Shown in pieces: positions 7,088 through 12,424 of a stretch of DNA of 12,424 bases. Where the stretch lies: positions 1 to 12,424 of the forward strand of contig JAJPYK010000059.1 in the NCBI GenBank assembly GCA_021205005.1, written 5' to 3'. Position numbers and translations under genes: made by a program. Position 1 is the first letter of the stretch; every line of letters starts with the position of its first letter. Source of the stretch: Paraprevotella sp. (GTDB lineage Bacteria; Bacteroidota; Bacteroidia; Bacteroidales; Bacteroidaceae). The notes under the pieces are model-generated. The model had not been told where the DNA came from. It did no database searches and saw nothing but the letters and a program-made list of their open reading frames with translations.

Positions 7088-8188
7088 CTACTTACTTATT
7101 TCTTTGGGATTGGTTTGGAGATAATGCGTATATAAGATGCTACCTTGGAAAGTGGAGGCTAGGAAAATGATACTCATAAGCACCCAAAGGATGATAAGCG
7201 TGACCCGTTTGTGCTGAGATATGGGCTGCACTTTTCCAACCATGTGTAAGATGGAATGTATACCGCAGAACAGTGTGATGGAAAGCAGTATGATGCAACA
7301 AACAATGGCGACCCAATAGAGAGCGATGCCGGGGTGGTTGCTACATAATTCAGACAAAATGAATTGCATATTATCGTTGAGTCCCCAATTTATCAGACCA
7401 CCGCTTAGCCCAAGGAAAAAGATGAAGCTCCCTATAAGAATACCCAATAAAACGAGTCCGCAGAAGAGCAAGATACCGCCGAAAAAGCAATATAAGCAGC
7501 CTTTTAGCATCATGGTGATGATTTTCAATATCATATTCAGGCCGTCCCGTATTGTCATTTGGCGCTTCGGAGTAGCAACATTTTGTTTGGATTGATTAGC
7601 ATTTTTCACGATTTCGTCGCGCAGAGTTTCCATATTCACCGGACGGCCTTGCATACGCAGACGGTCCTCGGGGCTATCAGCTTCCGGTATAACGATCCAA
7701 AGAATAAAGTAAACGAGGAGCATGATACCTGAGGATGACCAGGCTAACAGAATCATCAGCAACCGTAGCCACAACGGGTCTATACCGAAAAAACAGGCCA
7801 GTCCGGACGTGACACCTCCCAGCATTTTGTCGTCGGGGTTGCGGAAAATCTTCTTGTGTACACTTTTTTTTGTGTCTTCTTTTTCCTGATTCTTAGAATT
7901 ACTTTCGGAAGTGGATTCATCGTTTGAGTCGTCTATTTCTTCCGGATTACCGAGGCGTTTGATGATGTCCTGCACGTGTTCGATGGTGATGGCTTCCACA
8001 CCGGATGCTTTCAGTTCACCGAATAGTTCGGCTATGCGACGTTCGATATCCTCTGTTATTTCCTCGCCTCCTTCCTTACGTGAAAAGTAGAGGCGCATGT
8101 GATCCTGATATTGGTTCAGCAATTCGTAGGCATCCTCGTCGATGGCATACAGAGAGCCGAACATGTTAATGGTGATATTTTTTTTCAT
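7088..8188 (-). CDS. PspC-domain multi-pass membrane protein
   Basis: A 366-residue inner-membrane protein. Residues 1-85 form a soluble, mixed-charge region seen on Bacteroidetes PspC proteins, ending in an alpha-helical stretch with many Glu and Lys. Residues 86-110 are a polar Ser/Asn/Glu/Lys linker. The PspC domain follows at 112-170: KIFRNPDDKMLGGVTSGLACFFGIDPLWLRLLMI, then a second hydrophobic segment ending WIVIPEA. Further membrane segments lie at roughly 217-264 (two passes), 288-315 and 330-352. In enterobacteria PspC senses envelope stress and binds PspA; no pspA or pspB is here, so the exact role is unknown. It follows padR by 30 bases with a fair ribosome site (AGAAGG about 11 bases before ATG), so both are one operon. 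PadR plus PspC-type membrane protein is a recurrent pairing. It sits opposite to, and between, the two men blocks. Confidence 0.85.
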   Translation of the reverse strand: MKKNITINMFGSLYAIDEDAYELLNQYQDHMRLYFSRKEGGEEITEDIERRIAELFGELKASGVEAITIEHVQDIIKRLGNPEEIDDSNDESTSESNSKNQEKEDTKKSVHKKIFRNPDDKMLGGVTSGLACFFGIDPLWLRLLMILLAWSSSGIMLLVYFILWIVIPEADSPEDRLRMQGRPVNMETLRDEIVKNANQSKQNVATPKRQMTIRDGLNMILKIITMMLKGCLYCFFGGILLFCGLVLLGILIGSFIFFLGLSGGLINWGLNDNMQFILSELCSNHPGIALYWVAIVCCIILLSITLFCGIHSILHMVGKVQPISQHKRVTLIILWVLMSIIFLASTFQGSILYTHYLQTNPKEISK

Positions 8189-8218
8189 AGATGTATTTCC
8201 TTCTAATTTTTGTGGTAT

Positions 8219-8578
8219 TTAACTGTTTTCTTGCAGGGGAAGCCGTATGGGACTTTCTGCTTTCAGATGCCCGACGGTGGCGGCCAGTTCGTTCCAGGCG
8301 CAGTTCAATTCGGCCAGGAATGTTTCTCCGTCGAGAGTCAGGGCATAATATTTACGCGGAGGTCCTTGTGTGGATTCGCGCCATTCATAGCTCAACAATC
8401 CGTCTTTCTTCAGACGCGTCAACAGCGGATAGAGTGTACCTTCTACTACGATAAGGTCGGCTTCTTTCAGTCGGGCGATAATATCGGAGGCGTAGGACGG
8501 TTCTTTGCGCAGCAACAGCATGACGCAATATTCTAACATACCTTTCCGCATTTGCGATTTTGCATTATCTACATTCAT
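8219..8578 (-). CDS. PadR-family transcriptional repressor
   Basis: A 119-residue winged-helix regulator. Residues 9-80 carry the PadR pattern: MRKGMLEYCVMLLLRKEPSYASDIIARL (helices 1 and 2), VVEGTLYPLLTRLKKDGLLSYEW (recognition helix 'GTLYPLL-RL'), then GPPRKYYALT-DGE (the beta wing). A short C-terminal helix serves for dimerisation, as in the small PadR-s2 subgroup. These proteins usually repress their own promoter and the linked membrane or transport gene; here that is the PspC gene 30 bases downstream. A palindrome overlapping the -33 element upstream fits self-repression. The ATG at 8578 is preceded by an A-rich leader typical of Bacteroides. The signal it senses cannot be read. There is no sign that it regulates the men genes. 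Confidence 0.9.
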   Translation of the reverse strand: MNVDNAKSQMRKGMLEYCVMLLLRKEPSYASDIIARLKEADLIVVEGTLYPLLTRLKKDGLLSYEWRESTQGPPRKYYALTLDGETFLAELNCAWNELAATVGHLKAESPIRLPLQENS

Positions 8579-8633
8579 AAGTTTTGTTTTTCGGTGGAGA
8601 GAAGACCGGCCGGTTCTTTCTCCTTTTCGGGTG

Positions 8634-8664
8634 CAAATATATGTATTATCATTGTACTATGCAA
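8634..8664 (-). promoter_or_regulatory. Bacteroides-type promoter of padR-pspC
   Basis: On the minus strand TATATTTG (8641-8634) matches TAnnTTTG exactly. ATTG (8665-8662) stands 20 bases upstream as the -33 element. Transcription would begin near 8626, giving a leader of about 48 bases before the padR ATG at 8578. Both elements and the spacing agree with known Bacteroides promoters, making this the best promoter in the window. Confidence 0.65.
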
Positions 8665-8673
8665 TACATAGTA
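8655..8673. promoter_or_regulatory. Probable PadR operator over the -33 element
   Basis: TACTATG (8655-8661) and CATAGTA (8667-8673) are perfect inverted repeats around a 5-base centre, CAATA. The centre contains the -33 TTG of the padR promoter (minus strand), so a bound dimer would block the polymerase. Size and dyad symmetry suit a PadR dimer. Autoregulation is inferred from position. Confidence 0.55.
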
Positions 8674-8759
8674 GTGTATATTTTATGATTTTCATGCGAA
8701 AAAAGAAATTTTCCGGCAAGAAAAGCGTGATCTTTCCTTATTACTTCCGGATTAAACAT

Positions 8760-8767
8760 TACCTTTG
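8760..8767 (+). promoter_or_regulatory. Candidate promoter for menC-menE
   Basis: TACCTTTG fits TAnnTTTG exactly, but no TTTG or TTG is seen about 20 bases upstream. If real, transcription would start near 8775 and leave a leader of about 350 bases before menC at 9126. Some promoter is needed here, because menC is cut off from menB by genes on the opposite strand. No better match was found closer to menC; TATGGTTG at 8933 has one mismatch. Confidence 0.4.
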
Positions 8768-9125
8768 TTTGCTCCGCTTTAAATGAGTGGAGATATAAAT
8801 AATGAGGTGAAACGAGAATTTGTGGTGCGTTGTCCGTACAAAAGGTTTTTCCGTTTGACTGTTTCAATGGCAGCAAGGGGACATTACTGTTCCTCAGGTG
8901 TCCGTTCAAATCCGGTAAGGAACAGGCAATTCTATGGTTGCGCAATATACGGAGGAGCAGAAAAGAAAGAAAAAGGATAAAGAGGGAAAAAAATGGAGGA
9001 AAGGGAAAACTTGTGTGTGATCTGAAATAGGAGATCTGGGAAATCTGAAAAGAGAGAAGGAGAACCTGTGGTGGTGAAATACACAGGGCCGTTCAATTTT
9101 ATTTATTCTTATAGGAACTGAAAAC

Positions 9126-10160
9126 ATGGAGACTTTAAACATTGAGATATTTCCGAGAACATTTCATTTCAAGAAACCTGCCGGGACATCAAGGGGGACG
9201 TACACGGAGCGTCGTTCGTGGTATGTGCGGGTTACGTCAGCCGGTGAACCCGGAAAACAGGGATGGGGAGAGTGTGCTCCCTTGCCGCAGTTAAGTTGTG
9301 ACGACTTGCCAGACTACGGGCAAGTGCTGCGTATGGTATGCGATGATGTTGTCCGGTTGGGGAATCTTGATAAAGATAGATGGAGGGCATATCCTTCCAT
9401 GGTGTTCGGATTAGAGACGGCCTTGCGCCATTGGGAGCTGGGAACTTACGCCTTATGGGATACCCATTTTTCACGAGGTGAGGAGGGCATTTGCATTAAC
9501 GGGTTGATATGGATGGGCTATTATGCCTCTATGTATGCTCAGATTCGTACCAAGTTAGATGCCGGCTATCGCTGTGTGAAATTGAAGATCGGGGCTATCG
9601 GTTTTGATGAAGAATTGGAACTGTTGCGTTTTATCCGTCGTCATTTCTCAGCTTCGGATGTCGAGTTGCGCGTGGATGCCAATGGAGCGTTTGCACCCGG
9701 AGAGGCGATGGAGAAACTCGGGCAGTTGGCTGAATTGGATTTGCATTCTATCGAGCAGCCCATCCGCGCCGGTCAGTGGGAAGAGATGGCACGGCTTACA
9801 TCCACTACGCCAATACCGATCGCCTTCGATGAGGAACTGATTGGCCATTGTGCAGCGGAAGAGAAAATCAATCTGCTTGATGTGCTCCGTCCGCAATACA
9901 TCGTGCTGAAACCTTCGTTGCATGGCGGTTTTGACGGTTGTCGGGAGTGGATAGAAGAAGCTGAGAAAAGAGGCATCGGGTGGTGGATTACATCGGCTTT
10001 GGAGTCGAATGTGGGACTGAATGCGATCGCCCAATGGTGTGCCACCTGGCGACCTTCATTACCACAGGGACTGGGTACGGGATTGCTCTTCACCGATAAC
10101 GTGCCGATGCCTTTAGAAATAAGGAAAGATGCTTTATGGTATGTGGCAGACAGACATTGA
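9126..10160 (+). CDS. menC: o-Succinylbenzoate synthase
   Basis: MenC is an enolase-superfamily enzyme that dehydrates SHCHC to o-succinylbenzoate. The protein has 344 residues, a normal length for the family. Residues 1-100 form the capping domain, with GWGECAPLPQLS near 46-57 closing over the active site. The barrel carries the catalytic set: VKLKIG at 151-156 with K152 and K154, metal ligands D184 (VDANGAF), E210 (SIEQP) and D235 (FDEEL), and the second catalytic lysine K262 (VLKPSL), followed by WWITSALESNVGLNA from 286. All expected residues are present, so it should be active. The ATG at 9126 lies 10 bases after the purine stretch AGGAAC, which may act as a ribosome site. It is the first gene of the second men block and overlaps menE by 32 bases. 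Confidence 0.94.
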   Translation: METLNIEIFPRTFHFKKPAGTSRGTYTERRSWYVRVTSAGEPGKQGWGECAPLPQLSCDDLPDYGQVLRMVCDDVVRLGNLDKDRWRAYPSMVFGLETALRHWELGTYALWDTHFSRGEEGICINGLIWMGYYASMYAQIRTKLDAGYRCVKLKIGAIGFDEELELLRFIRRHFSASDVELRVDANGAFAPGEAMEKLGQLAELDLHSIEQPIRAGQWEEMARLTSTTPIPIAFDEELIGHCAAEEKINLLDVLRPQYIVLKPSLHGGFDGCREWIEEAEKRGIGWWITSALESNVGLNAIAQWCATWRPSLPQGLGTGLLFTDNVPMPLEIRKDALWYVADRH

Positions 10161-11253
10161 CCGGCAGGTGATCGAAGTGGAAGGACTGCGTATGGAGCGT
10201 GCCGATCGTCCGGAGTGTTTCGAACGGGCCCGAACGGAACCGGATGAGGCTTTGAGAGCCGTATATGCTTTTCTTGCGGAATGGTTCTCGGATTCTCCTT
10301 TTGTGGAGGTGCAGACCTCCGGTTCCACTGGTGTACCTAAGCGCATGCAGGTGGAAAAGAAACGGATGATGAGGAGTGCCATTCGCACCTGTGAGTTTCT
10401 GGAACTTCGGTCGGGAGTAACAGCCCTGCTGTGTATGGATTTAAAGTATATCGGTGCCAAGATGATGGTGGTGCGTGCTCTGGTGGCCGGATTGCGTCTA
10501 CGGGTGCGGCGTGCTTCGGGACATCCTTTGGCCGATGTGGAAGGCCGGGTGGATTTCCTGTCTGTCGTGCCGATGCAACTTTATCAGACTTTGACTTGTG
10601 CGGAAGAGAAGAAACGGTTGGAACGTGTGCGATGCGTGATCGTGGGGGGCGGAGCTGTAGACGAAGATCAGCGAAAGCTTCTGGCAGATTTGCCTTGCCG
10701 CGTATATTCCACTTACGGGATGACCGAAACCTTGTCTCATATAGCTTTGCATCCGCTTAACGGGCCGGAAGTTTCTGTTGGTTACCGTCCTTTCAAAGGG
10801 GTCGGTTTGTCGCTGTCTTCCCGCGGTACGTTGGTGATTCATGCGCCGGAGGTGTGCGCCTCCGATTTGGAGACGAATGATGTTGTGCGTCTGCATGCCG
10901 ACGGAACGTTTACGATTGTGGGCCGTGCGGACAATACGGTGAACAGCGGGGGCATCAAGATGCAAATCGAAGAAGAAGAGCAACGTATAAAATCCTTCAT
11001 ATCCGTACCTTTTGCCTTAACCTCCGTGCCGGACGTGCGTTTGGGAGAGGCTTTGGTGCTTGTGCTGTACGAGGACTATCCGACAGACGATGCGGTGTTG
11101 GATGACATCTTGAAATCCGCTTTACCCCGTTATCATGCGCCTCGGCATATCGTACGTGTGACAGCGGTACCTACGACCGGAAACGGGAAAATAAACCGGA
11201 AGGCTTGCCGTGAGTTAGCTTTGAACTTGCTTTTACGGAAAGGAGAAGCTTGA
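10129..11253 (+). CDS. menE: o-Succinylbenzoate-CoA ligase, short Bacteroidales form
   Basis: MenE adenylates o-succinylbenzoate and transfers it to CoA, feeding MenB. At 374 residues it is much shorter than E. coli MenE (about 450), lacking much of the N-terminal region. The adenylate-forming motifs are intact: TSGSTGVPKR at 63-72 (ATP phosphate loop), YGMTET at 196-201, DVVRLHADGTF-I-GRADNTVNSGGIK around 251-277, and GNGKINRK with the catalytic lysine K354 in the mobile C-terminal domain. The usual FHVSG-type segment reads LKYIG at 105-109, with Lys in place of His. The start could be ATG 10129, directly after AAGGAAAG, or ATG 10141; both lie inside menC, so the two are surely coupled. The product fits the locus; a different acyl substrate is unlikely given the neighbours. 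Confidence 0.92.
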   Translation: MLYGMWQTDIDRQVIEVEGLRMERADRPECFERARTEPDEALRAVYAFLAEWFSDSPFVEVQTSGSTGVPKRMQVEKKRMMRSAIRTCEFLELRSGVTALLCMDLKYIGAKMMVVRALVAGLRLRVRRASGHPLADVEGRVDFLSVVPMQLYQTLTCAEEKKRLERVRCVIVGGGAVDEDQRKLLADLPCRVYSTYGMTETLSHIALHPLNGPEVSVGYRPFKGVGLSLSSRGTLVIHAPEVCASDLETNDVVRLHADGTFTIVGRADNTVNSGGIKMQIEEEEQRIKSFISVPFALTSVPDVRLGEALVLVLYEDYPTDDAVLDDILKSALPRYHAPRHIVRVTAVPTTGNGKINRKACRELALNLLLRKGEA

Positions 11254-11278
11254 TTTTATCCTGTGCAAGGAGAGGAGG

Positions 11279-11295
11279 AAAGAAGTTTCTTCTTT
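11279..11295 (+). terminator. AT-rich hairpin after menE
   Basis: AAAGAAG-ttt-CTTCTTT forms a perfect 7-base stem with a T-rich end, 25 bases after the menE stop. It is low in GC and so of modest stability. It may end the menC-menE transcript; the larger hairpin at 11431-11478 is a stronger candidate further on. Confidence 0.35.
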
Positions 11296-11354
11296 TGTGT
11301 GAAGATGAAATTCTGTTGTGCCCTTGTGGAGATAGATGTCCTATATAAACATAA

Positions 11355-11544
11355 AAGAAGAGGGTGTGTCATAATTCAAATTTTGAGATTGACAACTTAT
11401 AATCTGTAAGTATCCTCCGTTGAACTAAGCAAAAACAACCTTATAAAGCTCTCCACGAAGCTCTATATGGTTGTTTTTATTGAATGAAGTTTCTGATTAT
11501 TACTTTTTCAAAGTGCTTTTTGAATTATGACACACCCTCTTCTT
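11355..11544. mobile_element. MITE-like element with 26-base terminal inverted repeats
   Basis: The arms at 11355-11380 and 11519-11544 are perfect reverse complements over 26 bases, with the core GAGGGTGTGTCATAATTC. They enclose 138 bases with no coding capacity. Short size, long perfect ends and lack of a transposase fit a miniature inverted-repeat element moved by a transposase elsewhere. I recall, but could not check, similar GGGTGTGTCA ends on Bacteroidetes insertion sequences. The flanks ATAA (left) and ATTA (right) are alike but not identical, so no target duplication is proven. It lies between convergent menE and the OmpA gene and could fold into a long nested stem. Confidence 0.6.
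11431..11478. terminator. Two-way terminator-like hairpin inside the MITE-like element
   Basis: AAAAACAACC (11431-11440) pairs with GGTTGTTTTT (11469-11478). The stem continues inward, TATA with TATA and AGCT with AGCT, with two mismatches, around an 8-base loop. Each strand ends the stem in T5, so it can stop transcripts from menE on the plus strand and from the OmpA gene on the minus strand. Confidence 0.55.
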
Positions 11545-11565
11545 ATTAAGAGTTTGGTCGAATCA

Positions 11566-12424
11566 TTAATCTTCCACAATCGTACAGATGCTGACGCGGT
11601 TCCAATCCGGTTCCTCGAACATGTAACCTACACCTTGGCCCTTAGCTGTAATGCGGTTAGCGTCGATTCTGTATTTGTTCACCAGCATGTTCTTTACGGC
11701 TTCTGCACGTTGGTTAGCGATACGAGTGTTCACTTCTGCGCTGCCTTCGGGCGAAGCATAACCCAGAACGTTCACTTTCACATCCTTGTGATTTTTCAGA
11801 TAAGTAGCGATGCGTTCTACGTTAGGTTGTTGTGAAGCGTCGATGACAATCTTGCCTTGGCGGAATGTTACGACAGATTCCATCGTTTTATTGTTGTTCG
11901 TGATCACTTTCGGACCTTGGTTGCGACAGTCGTTCAGTGCCTTCTCCAAGTCGGCAGACTTCTGTTCTTCGTTACGTAACCGGTTCTCAGTGCTCTTCAG
12001 ACGTTCGTCTTTCGCATTGGCCTCCTGACGCAAAGTGTTGATAGTAGCATTCAGATCGCTGATTTCAGCAGGGTCGTAAGCTTTGACTTTCGTCATATAA
12101 TGCTTGCCGTTGCTGTTCTTGAAGTGATATACGACTCCAGCTGTGATTTCCCAATTGGCATAATTGGCATTGAAGTTGGGATGTGTGTTTTTGACGCCGG
12201 CATCCCACATGCTCATATCCCACAAGATGGCAGGTTTGATAGCTATGGTCCATGCTTTCTGTTCGCCTACATTGAAGTTGAAGTTTACGCCGGCTTTGGC
12301 TGCCAAATGGTTGGCATCATCCAAAGTACCTGCATAGAAGTCGCTGAGATGCAACCATCCGAATCCTCCTACGGCCTCAACTTCGAACAGACGCGGGCTG
12401 CCTTTGTAACCGGCAAAGATGTTG
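11566..12424 (-). CDS. OmpA-family outer-membrane protein, 3' part (start outside window)
   Basis: The frame is open from the window's right edge to the stop at 11566, giving about 285 residues of a longer protein. The visible N-terminal part, up to about 12110, has amphipathic barrel strands (for example RLFEVEAVGGFGW and WEITAGVVYHF). A polar coiled-coil follows, about 45 residues rich in Glu, Lys, Asn and Ala (near EISDLNATINTLRQE). The last 110 or so residues are an OmpA C-terminal domain: VTFRQGKIVID, VLGYASPEG, NTRIANQRAEAV and DANRITAKGQG. Such proteins anchor the outer membrane to peptidoglycan. The Asp that contacts diaminopimelate in E. coli OmpA (GFTD) is Ser here (GYAS), while the matching Arg, 15 residues later, is kept. 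It converges with menE across the MITE-like element, whose right end is only 21 bases past its stop. Confidence 0.9.
   Translation of the reverse strand, partial: NIFAGYKGSPRLFEVEAVGGFGWLHLSDFYAGTLDDANHLAAKAGVNFNFNVGEQKAWTIAIKPAILWDMSMWDAGVKNTHPNFNANYANWEITAGVVYHFKNSNGKHYMTKVKAYDPAEISDLNATINTLRQEANAKDERLKSTENRLRNEEQKSADLEKALNDCRNQGPKVITNNNKTMESVVTFRQGKIVIDASQQPNVERIATYLKNHKDVKVNVLGYASPEGSAEVNTRIANQRAEAVKNMLVNKYRIDANRITAKGQGVGYMFEEPDWNRVSICTIVED

Larger units (their letters stand above)
8579..9125. other. Divergent regulatory gap and long menC leader
   Basis: There is no convincing gene in these 547 bases. The left part holds the padR promoter and operator. TACCTTTG at 8760-8767 is a possible plus-strand promoter. 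CTGTTCCT (8887-8894) pairs perfectly with AGGAACAG (8918-8925), with CCG (8902-8904) and CGG (8913-8915) able to pair inside the loop. From about 8950 to 9070 the plus strand is very rich in A and G. The frames at 8649-8945 (minus) and 8830-9030 (plus) show no family signature and lack a good start context. Confidence 0.5.

Noticed and set aside
8649..8945. A 98-codon minus-strand frame upstream of padR
   Set aside because: It covers the padR promoter and operator, has no known motif and no ribosome site; it is best read as non-coding.
8830..9030. A 66-codon plus-strand frame in the menC leader
   Set aside because: Its second half comes from the A/G-rich tract (mostly Lys, Arg, Glu) and it has no family match; probably chance.

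Overview
The window looks like a chromosomal segment from a gut Bacteroides or a close relative in the Bacteroidales. The reasons are Bacteroides-type promoter matches (TAnnTTTG at -7), mostly weak or A-rich ribosome binding regions, a Bacteroidales-style menaquinone locus, and outer-membrane beta-barrel and OmpA proteins of the kind common in this phylum. The genus is an inference from these traits; no rRNA or marker gene is present.

Layout. (1) Positions 1-1645 hold the 3' part of an outer-membrane beta-barrel gene. One in-frame TAA at 185-187 interrupts it, and the same reading frame continues on both sides. (2) Positions 1784-6751 hold a plus-strand operon for menaquinone (vitamin K2): a HAD phosphatase fused to a hotdog thioesterase of the MenI/YdiI type, then menF, menD and menB. 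The first three genes overlap end to start. (3) Positions 6752-9125 hold an opposite-strand two-gene unit, padR then pspC, flanked by a 336-base gap with a strong hairpin and a 547-base gap. The second gap contains the padR promoter with a palindrome over its -33 element, and a long purine-rich leader before menC. (4) Positions 9126-11253 hold menC and menE, which overlap. (5) Positions 11355-11544 are a 190-base element with perfect 26-base terminal inverted repeats and a long internal hairpin, resembling a MITE. (6) Positions 11566-12424 hold the 3' part of a minus-strand OmpA-family gene that runs off the window.

How the genes work together. MenF makes isochorismate from chorismate, MenD adds the succinyl-semialdehyde unit, MenC dehydrates SHCHC to o-succinylbenzoate, MenE activates it to OSB-CoA, MenB closes the ring to DHNA-CoA, and the hotdog half of the first gene most likely hydrolyses DHNA-CoA to DHNA. 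Three steps are not encoded here: MenH (between MenD and MenC), MenA (prenylation) and the final methylation. PadR and PspC look like an unrelated, self-regulated envelope-stress type unit sitting between the two halves of the men locus.

No CRISPR array, tRNA, rRNA or complete insertion sequence was seen. I see no wholly new system. The items most worth following up are the HAD-MenI fusion, the split men locus without menH, the nonsense codon in the receptor gene, the MITE-like element, and the palindrome at the padR promoter.
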